DNA of 64,000 bases. Source: Shinella granuli (GTDB lineage Bacteria > Pseudomonadota > Alphaproteobacteria > Rhizobiales > Rhizobiaceae). Shown in pieces: positions 1 through 7,838 of this stretch. Where the stretch lies: NCBI RefSeq assembly GCF_004341885.1, contig NZ_SLVX01000022.1, positions 1 to 64,000 of the forward strand. The letters are read 5' to 3'. Under the pieces are notes generated by a model. It saw nothing but the letters and a program-made list of their open reading frames with translations, searched no databases and was not told where the DNA came from. The translations under genes were made by a program, and so were the position numbers. The first letter of the stretch is position 1; each line of letters opens with the position of its first letter.

Positions 1-99
1 GACCAGGGCCAGATCGTCGAGCAGAACTCGCCGGCCGAGTTCTTCGACAACCCGCAGCACGAGCGCACCAGGCTCTTCCTCAGCCAGATCCTGCATTGA
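1..99 (+). CDS. Amino-acid ABC transporter ATP-binding protein, C-terminal end only
   Basis: The window opens inside a frame that ends at a TGA at 97-99. The 32 visible residues read DQGQIVEQNSPAEFFDNP and finish ERTRLFLSQILH. This is the usual end of GlnQ/HisP-type ATPases of polar amino-acid importers: the strand after the H-loop, then 'P..FF.NP...RT..FL..IL'. The nucleotide-binding motifs lie outside the window, so substrate and completeness cannot be judged. The assignment rests on this tail alone, but the tail is characteristic. Confidence 0.8.
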   Translation, partial: DQGQIVEQNSPAEFFDNPQHERTRLFLSQILH

Positions 100-228
100 A
101 ACACGGTTTCGCCGGAGAGATGCTCCGGCGCTGCCTGCCGCCTGGATTCGATGCCATGGGTGCGATAGCTGCCGCTGGTCGTGCGCACCGGACCGACGCC
201 AGGGCGCTATCGGCGGGATCCTTGAATC

Positions 229-675
229 TCATGAGCAGAGCCCGTCGATCAACGCGATGCCGAGATCGGGGCGATGCCGGCGCCTCAACTCGGACGGCGT
301 CTCCCGCAGCACGACCTCCAGGGTCGGACGCACATGGCCTTCGAGGAAATGGCCGCCCTTGGTGCTTCCATCCGAAAAACCGAGCACGACATGCAGATGC
401 ACGCTCGGCTTGCCTTCGTCGTCCACCGCCACGTCGCCGATCATGCTGAGGACTTCCGATTGCACTTCGACGGGGATCTTCCTGTAGTTCTTCGTCTCGA
501 ACTCGAAGAAGGCGATCGTCGCCGCACGAAAGGCACCGATGGCCATGATCGAGGCTGCGGTTATACCCTCCCTCTCCACAAAATCGGTGATGCACTTGAA
601 GGCCTCGTCGCCCGTATCGAGAACGAGGATGAACGTGCGCTCGCCCGCGTCGCTTGCCAGAAGTTTGTGCTTCAT
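229..675 (-). CDS. PPC/DUF296 domain protein
   Basis: This 148-residue protein is nearly all one PPC (plant and prokaryote conserved, DUF296) domain. Visible marks are a beta-strand start 'RTFILVLDTGDEAF', a helix 'CITDFVEREGITAASI', the turn 'AIGAFRAATIAFFEFETK', and the core 'VHLHVVLGFSDGSTKGGHF' followed by 'LEGHVRPTLEVVL'. The His-rich core resembles the metal-site region of bacterial members, which form trimers of unknown function. The start has a good ribosome site (GGGAG about 7 nt upstream). It lies downstream of, and on the same strand as, the trehalose-phosphatase gene with a 56-bp gap, so co-transcription is possible. A cellular role cannot be assigned. Confidence 0.8.
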   Translation of the reverse strand: MKHKLLASDAGERTFILVLDTGDEAFKCITDFVEREGITAASIMAIGAFRAATIAFFEFETKNYRKIPVEVQSEVLSMIGDVAVDDEGKPSVHLHVVLGFSDGSTKGGHFLEGHVRPTLEVVLRETPSELRRRHRPDLGIALIDGLCS

Positions 676-731
676 CGTCTATCTCCCGTGATGAAGGGAA
701 AAGATCCGAAGCGCTCTTCTGTTCCGCCCGG

Positions 732-1544
732 TCAGGAGGCGGCCGTCGCTTTCCGGCCACCGGCCACGGCAATCGTCGCCAGCGCCGAGCGGATGGCCGA
801 CGGTGACGACGCCTTGGCAAGGGCGCAGGTGGCGGTCGTGAGCGAACCGACGCGGATCGACTGGCCGCCGCGGGCATTGGCGAGCGCGAACATGGTCTCA
901 TCCGTCAGGTCGTCGCCGATCGCGATCGGCAGGCGTCCTGCGAAGGCGGGCTGTTCCAGATAGCGTGCGACGGCCTCTCCTTTGTCGGCGCGGGAGGGGC
1001 GGATCTCGAAGACCATCTTGCCGGGCTGCAGCACCCAGGCGGGGCCAGCCTCCTCGGCAAAGTCGCGCATGATCTTTTCAAGCGTCGTGTCATAAGCGGG
1101 CGCCAGCCGGTAATGCGCGGCGACGGCAGCGCCCTTGTCCTCGATCAGCACGCCGTCCATCCAGGCCGTCTGCTCCACGAGGCGCTGTTTCAGTGCGGCA
1201 AAGGCCGGCGTCGCCGAGACAACCGAGGTCGCACCGTCCGCGCCCCTGAATTCCGCGCCGTGCAGGCCGGCGATGGGAAAGCGGAAGGGGGCGAACAGTC
1301 CATCGGCGAAAGGAAGACTTCGTCCGGTGACCAGCGCCAGCGCGCCGCCGAGGCGGGCGGAAACCGCATCAAGGTTCCCCGGAAGCGACAGGGGGACCTG
1401 GATGGCATCCGGCGTCGCCGCGAGATCGAGCAGCGTTCCGTCGATATCGAGGAAAAGCGCCCAGCGCTCCGGTTCGTCGGCAAGGCGGCGGACGAGATGA
1501 CGGGTTGCGGCATCCGACGGCTGCAATTTCTCCAGTTCGTTCAT
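732..1544 (-). CDS. otsB: Trehalose-6-phosphate phosphatase
   Basis: OtsB removes phosphate from trehalose 6-phosphate to give trehalose, an osmoprotectant, in the cytoplasm. The protein shows the HAD phosphatase motif I 'LFLDIDGTLLDLA' near residue 32, motif II in 'LALVTGRSL', the substrate-cap segment 'GLHGAEFRG', and motif IV 'IAIGDDLTDETMF'. The frame is open further upstream, to about 1712, but that extension is low-complexity and overlaps the start of the divergent ROK gene. Starting at MNELEK gives 270 residues, normal for the family. No trehalose-phosphate synthase (otsA) is in the window, so the substrate must be made by a gene elsewhere. Confidence 0.88.
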   Translation of the reverse strand: MNELEKLQPSDAATRHLVRRLADEPERWALFLDIDGTLLDLAATPDAIQVPLSLPGNLDAVSARLGGALALVTGRSLPFADGLFAPFRFPIAGLHGAEFRGADGATSVVSATPAFAALKQRLVEQTAWMDGVLIEDKGAAVAAHYRLAPAYDTTLEKIMRDFAEEAGPAWVLQPGKMVFEIRPSRADKGEAVARYLEQPAFAGRLPIAIGDDLTDETMFALANARGGQSIRVGSLTTATCALAKASSPSAIRSALATIAVAGGRKATAAS

Positions 1545-1656
1545 CGGCAAGCAAGTAGATCGCGATCGCCGGGCGGCAAGGGCTGACGTCGAAGTCCCTG
1601 CCGGAACAAGTTTTTCCCCGGCGCATTGTGCCCTCGCACCGGGCAGAGGAGCCGAC

Positions 1657-2736
1657 ATGGGCAAGCAGAAGAAGAAGCCGCGACAGACCGAAGACAACAG
1701 CGCCCCCGTCATTCACGGCGCGGATGATCTGCCCGCCGTCGCGGTGACCAGCTACAATCTCGAACTGAGCGACAAGGACGGCTTCATCGGCGACCAGGCC
1801 AACAAGTCCGCCTTCCGCGACGCCATCGAGGCATGGCGGAAACGGGTTCGCGCGGGCGGCGCGGATCCGCTGGGCGACGTGCCGACGGACGATCTTTCCA
1901 AGAAGGAGATCGACGCGCTGCTCAAGGAAGGGGAAACGGAGGCCGCATCCCTGGTGCTTGCGGCGATCGACGACTTTGCAACCGGTCTTGCGGGCGTTCT
2001 TGCGCGCTATCTCAAGGAGGAGGCCTGGAAAGGCACGGAGCGGATCGTGGTCGGCGGCGGCTTCAAGGACAGCCGGGCCGGCCTGATGGCGATCGCCCGC
2101 GCCCAGATCCGGCTCAAGGCCGAGGGGCTGAAGGTGGAAATCATGCCGATCGCCCATCATCCGGACGAGGCCGGGCTGCTCGGCGCGGTGCACCTCATTC
2201 CCTCGTGGATGCTGAAGGGCCACGATGCGATCCTCGCCGTCGATATCGGCGGCACCAACATCCGCGCAGGCCTCGTCAAGCTCAACCTCGACGACAAGCC
2301 GGATTTTTCCAGGGCCAAGGTCTGGAAGTCGGAGCTATGGCGCCATGCCGAAGACGAACCCCGCCGCACGGCCACCATCGAATATCTCGTGCGGATGATC
2401 GAAGCCCTCGTCGCCAAGGCAAAGAAGGCCAAGCTCGCGCTGGCACCGGTCATCGGCATCGGCTGCCCGGGCATCATCGCCCCCGACGGCTCGATCGCAC
2501 GGGGTGGCCAGAACCTGCCGGGCGGCAATTGGGAAAGCACGCATTTCAATCTTCCCGAGGCCTTGCGCAAGGCAATTCCCGAGATCGCCGGTCAGCCGAC
2601 CTTCATCATCATGCACAACGATGCCGTCGTGCAGGGCCTGTCGGAAGTGCCGCGCATGGCGGATGTAACGCGCTGGGCCGCCGTGACGATCGGTACCGGC
2701 CTCGGCAATGCCAGCTTCGCCCGCAAGGAAACGTGA
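1657..2736 (+). CDS. ROK-type (actin-like ATPase fold) protein with permuted domain order
   Basis: This 359-residue protein has the marks of ROK sugar kinases, but in an unusual order. The N-terminal ROK motifs lie in the second half: the phosphate loop 'AVDIGGTNIRAGLV' near residue 193, 'GIGCPG' near 268, 'NLPGGNWE' near 287, the catalytic-site 'HNDAV' near 321, and 'TIGTGLGN' at the very end. The first half contains what is normally the C-terminal lobe: helices around residues 95-125, 'RIVVGGGFKDSRAGL' near 129, and 'HHPDEAGLLGAVHL' near 168. The zinc motif (CxCGxxGCxE) of most ROK proteins is absent. The Asp expected from 'NDA' is present, so kinase activity is plausible. The substrate is unknown. 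It is divergent from otsB with a 112-bp gap. Confidence 0.75.
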   Translation: MGKQKKKPRQTEDNSAPVIHGADDLPAVAVTSYNLELSDKDGFIGDQANKSAFRDAIEAWRKRVRAGGADPLGDVPTDDLSKKEIDALLKEGETEAASLVLAAIDDFATGLAGVLARYLKEEAWKGTERIVVGGGFKDSRAGLMAIARAQIRLKAEGLKVEIMPIAHHPDEAGLLGAVHLIPSWMLKGHDAILAVDIGGTNIRAGLVKLNLDDKPDFSRAKVWKSELWRHAEDEPRRTATIEYLVRMIEALVAKAKKAKLALAPVIGIGCPGIIAPDGSIARGGQNLPGGNWESTHFNLPEALRKAIPEIAGQPTFIIMHNDAVVQGLSEVPRMADVTRWAAVTIGTGLGNASFARKET

Positions 2737-3011
2737 CCGGCCGAAGCTGGATCGCAAAGCCGGCAACCCGGTCCACCGGTAATCCCGGCTGAAGCGCTAC
2801 GTGCACAAACAATGATGTCGACGGCACGATCCGTCATCTTCGCTCCCGATGAGTGAAGGACCAGGCGCGCCTTGCAGATGGCTCACAATGCCGCAAGAAG
2901 CGCCCTGCCTCTCCCGTGCAGGAACACGCTCTGCGAAAAACAACGCCATATGAAGCGAAGAGTCTGTCCACCTCATCCGTTGAACAGACAGTCGCAGCAA
3001 ATTCGGCCTTG

Positions 3012-3032
3012 AAAGCACTAATGAAGTGCTTT
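3012..3032. promoter_or_regulatory. Perfect 7-bp inverted repeat just upstream of the TnpB-like frame
   Basis: Arms AAAGCAC (3012-3018) and GTGCTTT (3026-3032) are perfect complements around a 7-nt centre. The right arm ends 12 nt before the ATG at 3045 and is followed by the AT-rich run ATATATTTCATC. It could be a repressor operator or an RNA hairpin limiting initiation at 3045. No strong Shine-Dalgarno precedes 3045. Confidence 0.45.
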
Positions 3033-3044
3033 ATATATTTCATC

Positions 3045-3509
3045 ATGGCAACGAAGTTCACATCCAGTCTCAGGCTCATCCTTCAACCCACGCCGGACAT
3101 GCGCCGTGCGCTGTCCGAGACGCTGGCGGCCTACCAGCAGGCCATGGCGATCCTGGACCGGACAAAGGGCGCCAATGTCGTGGCGCTGCACCAGGCGGCC
3201 TATGAGGAGATCCGCGCGACGACGGGGCTTCCCGCCCGCCTTGTCACGCTCGCGCTGCGCGACCACGGCCGCCGCACGCCGGGAGAGGTCGTCGCGGATA
3301 TTCCGCTCGACTCCAAGCTCTTCGCGGTCAAGGGCCCGGACAGCGTGAGCATCGCGACGCTCGACGGCCGCATCGTGCTGCCCTACGCGGCAAGCGGCTA
3401 TCGCGAGGGCTGGGCGGATTTTGCCGAAGCGCGGCTCGTCTTTGCCGGGTCGTCCATCTGTCTCTATGCCGGCATCCAGGCCGGCATCCATTCGAAGAAG
3501 GAGGCTTCC
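3045..3509 (+). CDS. TnpB-like N-terminal domain, open in frame into PspA
   Basis: From ATG 3045, 155 codons run without a stop directly into the PspA start at 3510. The translation resembles the N-terminal part of TnpB/OrfB proteins of IS605- and IS1341-type elements. Matches are 'SLRLILQPTPDMRRALSETL', 'AAYQQAM', 'VALHQAAYEEIRATTGLPAR', 'IPLDSKLFAVKG', 'VSIATLDGRIVLPY' and 'AEARLVF'. It stops where the RuvC nuclease region would begin, so it cannot cleave DNA. The GC-rich third positions match the neighbours and the frame is intact, which argues for retention rather than decay. It may be made as a 369-residue TnpB-N/PspA fusion, or as a separate product with PspA re-initiating. The frame is also open upstream to about 2853, without family resemblance. 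Confidence 0.6.
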
Positions 3510-4154
3510 ATGTCCAACGAAGGTATCCTCGCCCGCCTCGGGCGCGTCATCGCCGGCGTCGTCAACACGGCGGTCGATGCCGCCGAGGCGTCGAACCCGG
3601 TCGCCGTGGCGCAGCAGGCCGTCCGCGAGATCGGCGCGATCGCCGAGGAAGCCCGCGCGGCGCTCGGCGTCGCCATGGCCGCCGGCCACCGGCTGAAGGC
3701 CAAGGCCGACGACCTCGACGCGGAGATCCGCGACCTCGACGAGAAGATCAAGGTCGGGCTGGAAAACGGCCGCGAAGACCTCGCCCGCGCCGCCACCGGC
3801 GTCCAGATCGACCTTGAGGCCCAGCGCGACGCGTTGTCCAAGGCCATCCTGGAGAATGCCGGCGAGATCGCCGATGCCGAGGCGACGCTGCGCAGCATCG
3901 CCTCGGCCCGCGCCGACGCGATGAAGCGGCTGGAGGATGCACGGCGCGCCGAGCGCGCTGCCCCGACGGCCGCCACCCCGTCCCAGCGCAACGACCGACG
4001 CCTTGCCGATGCGCTCGAAGCCGTCGAGCGTGTCACCGGCGTTCCTTCCAAGCCGGCCATGGAAGGAACGGCGGAGGTCGAGGAACTGGGCCGCCTGCAG
4101 CGCCAGAAGGCGATCGAGGCACGCCTTGCCGCCTTTAGGCAGGGTGAGCGCTGA
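3510..4154 (+). CDS. PspA/IM30-family phage-shock/membrane-stress protein
   Basis: This 214-residue protein is mostly long alpha-helix and coiled coil, as in PspA/Vipp1, which coat and stabilise the inner membrane under stress. The N-terminal amphipathic segment 'ILARLGRVIAGVVNTAVD' is followed by 'NPVAVAQQAVREI', the equivalent of the conserved 'DP..ml.q.i.em' segment. An Ala/Glu/Arg-rich coiled coil then runs to about residue 150. The start at 3510 is supported by a strong ribosome site (AAGGAGG, 5-nt spacing). The same frame stays open upstream into the TnpB-like segment. The stop overlaps the next start (ATGA), indicating translational coupling with the YqiJ-like gene. The PspA-YqiJ-YqiK order is a known bacterial flotillin arrangement. 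Confidence 0.85.
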   Translation: MSNEGILARLGRVIAGVVNTAVDAAEASNPVAVAQQAVREIGAIAEEARAALGVAMAAGHRLKAKADDLDAEIRDLDEKIKVGLENGREDLARAATGVQIDLEAQRDALSKAILENAGEIADAEATLRSIASARADAMKRLEDARRAERAAPTAATPSQRNDRRLADALEAVERVTGVPSKPAMEGTAEVEELGRLQRQKAIEARLAAFRQGER

Positions 4155-4810
4155 TGGAATCCATCGTCCACCCGGGGACCGCTCCCTTCTGGATCGCGCT
4201 CCTGACGGTGGCGGGCCTCGGCATCGTCGAACTGGTCTCGGTGCTGCTCGGCGCGTCCGCCTCCGGGCTGATCGACGACGGCCTCGACTTCAACGGGCCG
4301 GGTGATGCGGAATCCGGCCTTCTCGGCGGGTGGATGTCCTGGCTCAATGCCGGCGGCGTGCCGATCCTGGTGCTTGCCGTCATCCTGCTCTCCGCCTTCT
4401 CGGCAGCCGGCTTTGCGCTGCAGGCGGTCATCACGCAGTTCCGCGAGCCGCTGCCGCTCTACGCCGCCGTCACCGGCGCGCTCGCCGTCGCCATCCCCGT
4501 CACCCGCTGGTCATCGCGCGGGCTGGCGCGGATCATCCCGCGCGACGAGACGAGCGTGCAGGAACAGGCCGATTTCATCGGCCTCGTCGGAACGGTGACG
4601 CTCGGGCCGCTCGACCAGGGCCATCCCGGCACGGTGCGCATCAAGGACCGCTACGACAACATCCACACGCTGCGTGCCCGGGCCGTGCCGGGGCATGTGA
4701 TCGAGACGGGCGCGTCCGTGCTCATCGTCGACGGCAAGGACGGCCTCTTCCAGGCCATTCCCGCCCCGGCGGTGCTCGAAGACGGCCACTATCCCAACAA
4801 CGGAGGGTAA
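4154..4810 (+). CDS. YqiJ-type membrane protein with C-terminal OB fold
   Basis: This 218-residue protein has N-terminal hydrophobic segments (about residues 8-35, 65-95 and 100-115). A soluble C-terminal NfeD/OB-type beta domain follows: 'ADFIGLVGTVTLGPLDQGHP' near 138, then 'GTVRIKDRYDNIHTLRARAV' and 'VLIVDGKDGLFQAIP'. Proteins of this kind (YqiJ in E. coli) partner with flotillins in membrane microdomains. The start overlaps the PspA stop by 4 bp, and the flotillin gene follows 6 bp after the stop, so the three genes form one operon. No enzymatic activity is expected. Confidence 0.83.
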   Translation: MESIVHPGTAPFWIALLTVAGLGIVELVSVLLGASASGLIDDGLDFNGPGDAESGLLGGWMSWLNAGGVPILVLAVILLSAFSAAGFALQAVITQFREPLPLYAAVTGALAVAIPVTRWSSRGLARIIPRDETSVQEQADFIGLVGTVTLGPLDQGHPGTVRIKDRYDNIHTLRARAVPGHVIETGASVLIVDGKDGLFQAIPAPAVLEDGHYPNNGG

Positions 4811-4816
4811 ACGATC

Positions 4817-6526
4817 ATGGACTTCCTCTCGGTAGGAATCATCGCCGGGGTCATCGTGACGGCGATCGTCGTCATCGGCATCATCATGACCTCGCTCTAC
4901 ACCCGCGCCACACGCGACAAGGCCTATGTGCGCACCGGTCTCGGCGGCAAGAAGGTCGTGCTCGACGGCGGATCGGTCATCCTGCCGATCTTCCACTCCT
5001 ATTCCTGGGTGTCGCTCAGCACGCTGCGGCTAGAGGTCAAGCGCGCCGAAAACGAATCGCTGATCACCAAGGACCGCATGCGCGCCGACATCACCGCGGA
5101 GTTCTACGTCCGCGTGAAGCCGGATTCGGAGAACATCGCCCTCGCCGCCCAGACGCTCGGCGACCGCACGAACGACGCGGATGCGCTGAAGACGCTCGTC
5201 GAGGCGAAGTTCGTCGACGGCCTGCGCTCGGTGGCCGCCACCATGTCGCTGCGCGACCTGCAGGAGCAGCGCGCCGAATTCGTCAAATCCGTGCAGGCCG
5301 CCGTCGCGCATGACCTGCAATCGAACGGCCTCGAACTGGAATCGGTATCGCTGACCCGCCTCGACCAGACGGACATCAAGCATTTCAACCCGAACAACAG
5401 TTTTGACGCCGAGGGCCTCACCGCGCTCACCAAGATCACCGAGGAGCGCAAGCGCGAGCGCAACCAGATCGTCCGCGACAACGAGGTGGAGATCGCCACC
5501 AAGGACCGCGAAGCCGCGCTACGCCGCCTCACCATCGAGCGCGAGCAGCGCGACGCCGAGCTGACGCAGGAACGCGACATCGCCAACAAGACCGCAGAGA
5601 CGCGCGCGGAAGCGGCCAGGGCCGAACAGCTCGCCCGTCTCAGCGAGGAAACCGCCCGGCTCGACACCGAAAAGGGCATTGCCGAGCGCGACTCCCAGGC
5701 GCGCCAGGCCCGCGAGACTGCCCGGATCGATGCCGAACGCGGCATTGCCGAGCGCGAGGCGGAAGCCCGCCGCGTGACGGAGACCGCCCGCATCGACGCC
5801 GCCATCGCCGTCGCCGAGAAGAGCGAGCAGGAACAGGCCGCCCGCGCCAAGGCCGACGAGGCGAAGGCCGCCGCCATCACCGCCGAGGAACAGGTGACGA
5901 CGGCACGGGAAGTCGAGATCGCCGAGCGCGCCAAGCGCATCGCGGTGCTCGATGCGCGCAAGGCCGCCGAACAGGAGGCGACCGCCATCACCGTCAAGGC
6001 CGAGGCCGAGCGCCAGGCGGCCGAAAACCTCGCCGCCGCAACGAAGATCCAGGCGCAGGCTGATGCGGAAGCCGCCAAGATCAAGGCGACAGGCGTCATC
6101 GAGCTCGGCCAGGCCGAAGCCCAGGCCGAGCGTGCGCTCAACGAAGCCCGCAACGCCCTTTCGGCCAGCATCATCGAGTTCGAGCTCGCCCGCGCCCGCG
6201 TCGCCATCATCCCGCAGGCGCTGGAGCAGGCGATGAAGCCGATCGAGAAGATCTCCGACATCCGCATCTTCAGCGCCGGCGGCCTCGCCGGTGCGCTGGC
6301 GGGCAACGGCAGCAATGGCGGCGATGGGGCGGGACATGCCGTCGGCGACCTCAGCAGCCAGCTTCTCAGCTTCACGGCCCAGAAACCCATCCTCGACGAG
6401 ATCCTCGCACAGGCCGGCTTCAAGGGTGCCGACCCGACGCAGGCCCTGCTCGCCGCCTCCGTCGGCAACGCGGCGGCAAGGGTGCCCGCCGAAGGCGCCA
6501 AGGCAAGAACCGGGGACGCCGATTGA
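4817..6526 (+). CDS. Flotillin-like (SPFH) protein, YqiK family
   Basis: This 569-residue protein has one N-terminal membrane anchor, 'IIAGVIVTAIVVIGIIM'. The SPFH/band-7 domain follows (about residues 30-200), including 'VVLDGGSVILPIFHSYSWVS' and 'DMRADITAEFYVRV'-like strands. A very long Ala/Glu/Arg-rich coiled coil spans roughly residues 200-470, and a Gly-rich segment (near 495) leads to a short C-terminal domain. This is the flotillin/YqiK architecture: oligomeric inner-membrane scaffolds that organise membrane microdomains. It is the last gene of the PspA-YqiJ-YqiK operon, and a perfect inverted repeat lies 17 bp past its stop. It probably maintains the membrane together with PspA. Confidence 0.88.
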   Translation: MDFLSVGIIAGVIVTAIVVIGIIMTSLYTRATRDKAYVRTGLGGKKVVLDGGSVILPIFHSYSWVSLSTLRLEVKRAENESLITKDRMRADITAEFYVRVKPDSENIALAAQTLGDRTNDADALKTLVEAKFVDGLRSVAATMSLRDLQEQRAEFVKSVQAAVAHDLQSNGLELESVSLTRLDQTDIKHFNPNNSFDAEGLTALTKITEERKRERNQIVRDNEVEIATKDREAALRRLTIEREQRDAELTQERDIANKTAETRAEAARAEQLARLSEETARLDTEKGIAERDSQARQARETARIDAERGIAEREAEARRVTETARIDAAIAVAEKSEQEQAARAKADEAKAAAITAEEQVTTAREVEIAERAKRIAVLDARKAAEQEATAITVKAEAERQAAENLAAATKIQAQADAEAAKIKATGVIELGQAEAQAERALNEARNALSASIIEFELARARVAIIPQALEQAMKPIEKISDIRIFSAGGLAGALAGNGSNGGDGAGHAVGDLSSQLLSFTAQKPILDEILAQAGFKGADPTQALLAASVGNAAARVPAEGAKARTGDAD

Positions 6527-6542
6527 GCGCCTGAAGAAAACG

Positions 6543-6568
6543 AGGCCGCCGGATGAACCCGGCGGCCT
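6543..6568 (+). terminator. Inverted repeat after the flotillin gene, probable terminator or attenuator
   Basis: Perfect 10-bp GC-rich arms AGGCCGCCGG (6543-6552) and CCGGCGGCCT (6559-6568) flank a 6-nt loop. A short T-run follows (CCGCTTTT). It sits between the flotillin stop and the next start at 6597, so it should end or reduce transcription into the small periplasmic gene. Confidence 0.65.
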
Positions 6569-6596
6569 TGCCGCTTTTGACGGAAGGAGACAGATC

Positions 6597-7211
6597 ATGG
6601 CAGCCACCCGTTCGATCAGCCGCCCCGCCCGCCATCTCGGTACCGCGCTTGTCGCGCTCGTGCTTACCGCGACATCCGCCCTTGCCCAGGCCACCGATGT
6701 GCTCGGCATACCGGGCCCGATCGATTTCGAGGGTGACGCCTACAGGCTCGCCTGGAGCGCACAGCCCTCCGCAACCTACATCAAGCAGGAATATCTTCCG
6801 GACGGGCAGCGCGCCGAGCGATACGACCAGATGATCCTGGTCGAAACCGTCACAAGCGGCATCACCGTCATGGATGCTGTCCGCGCCCAGGTGGCGATGC
6901 TGAACCAGCGCAAGGCGACAGACCCGCTCGTCAACATGGACGTCATCCAGAACGAGGCGGCCGGCGAGGCGCTGCTCGACTTCATCGTCAGCAGCAAGGA
7001 TACCGACGGGCAGTATATCGTCGAATGGAACGCCTACCGCTATGCCCGCTACAGCGATGCCGGCGGCAAGCCCGGCGTCATGCTCTTCGGCATCAGCCGG
7101 CGCGCCTACGGCAACGCCGCCGCCAAGGACCTGCTGACGCAGCTAAAAGCGCTCAGGCCCGGCAGGGTCAAGGCGCTGACGCAAGTGCGCCTGCCCCGGC
7201 CTGCGCCGTGA
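6597..7211 (+). CDS. Putative periplasmic protein of unknown function
   Basis: I do not recognise the family. The 204-residue product starts with a clear Sec signal peptide: basic 'RSISRPARH', hydrophobic 'LGTALVALVLTATSALA', and AxA-type cleavage near residue 30. The mature part is a mixed alpha/beta domain with 'SATYIKQEYLPDGQRAERYD', 'MILVETVTSGITVMDAVRAQ' and a C-terminal 'VMLFGISRRAYG'. It has no cysteine pairs and no obvious catalytic motif. The start is fixed by a ribosome site (GGAAGGAG, about 8 nt upstream) and by the signal peptide. The gene follows the flotillin operon on the same strand after a hairpin, so it may be expressed with it at lower level. Confidence 0.7.
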   Translation: MAATRSISRPARHLGTALVALVLTATSALAQATDVLGIPGPIDFEGDAYRLAWSAQPSATYIKQEYLPDGQRAERYDQMILVETVTSGITVMDAVRAQVAMLNQRKATDPLVNMDVIQNEAAGEALLDFIVSSKDTDGQYIVEWNAYRYARYSDAGGKPGVMLFGISRRAYGNAAAKDLLTQLKALRPGRVKALTQVRLPRPAP

Positions 7212-7838
7212 ACCTGTGGGGCCGGTTTTCGCACGGCCCATGGGTCTGGTAAACGCAAGCAAGGGCGCGGCCGGTCTCACGTAGCGAGGACCGGTGACGG
7301 AACCTTCTTGCCAATTCCTCCGCCAATGCCTTACGCACGCCGCACCGCCCGCCCGCAATTCGGCTTCCGGAGGATCGGTGGGCACCAGCAAGAGTATGCA
7401 AGGGACATATCCGATCAGCGTGGGCATGCGGCTGAACATTACCAGCCGAACCGGAAAGAACAGGGATTGCATGCCACTGTTTTCTCGACAATACCGTCAG
7501 CATTGGAGACGTCCAAAGGGCGTACAACGCGGGATGGATAGCGATGCCGCTGGACAAATAGCCTGTCCATCGCGCACTCCGCGATAGCCAGAGCACCGGA
7601 TGGCTGAGCCGAGGCCAAACAGCTATCCTTACGACGGCAGATGCACTCTGCCCGCACAACAGAGCCCCGCCGGCGGCCGTCAATGTGCGGATAGGCATGG
7701 AGGGAGTGCCTCCATACGTTAAAATAAACGCCAGAAGTGCAGTTTCAGTCCATACCGAAGTCAGAACCGCACAGATTGTGCAGGCCGGAGGATGCCGGAT
7801 AAGATTGCCTTATCGGTCGTTTTGTTCATTATAGGGAA
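7212..7838. other. Long stretch with no supportable gene
   Basis: About 630 bp lie between the periplasmic protein and the recombinase. Short frames exist on both strands, the largest on the minus strand at 7168-7698, but they show no protein family, no ribosome site and no codon bias like that of the neighbours. The base composition is less GC-skewed than the flanks. The last 100 bp, with an AT-rich run near 7720-7740 and TTATAGGG near 7830, probably hold the recombinase promoter. The stretch may be decayed DNA. Confidence 0.5.

Noticed and set aside
2853-3044. Upstream extension of the TnpB-like/PspA frame
   Set aside because: It has no TnpB resemblance, lower coding character, and includes the inverted repeat and AT-rich leader. 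Translation most likely starts at 3045 or later.
3045-3509. An active IS605/IS1341-type insertion sequence with TnpB and guide RNA
   Set aside because: The nuclease half is absent, there is no TnpA, and no element ends or guide-RNA scaffold are recognisable. Only the N-terminal module remains.
7168-7698. Minus-strand frame of 176 codons in the gene-poor stretch
   Set aside because: No recognisable domain, no ribosome site, and composition unlike neighbouring genes. It may be decayed DNA but is not supportable as a gene.
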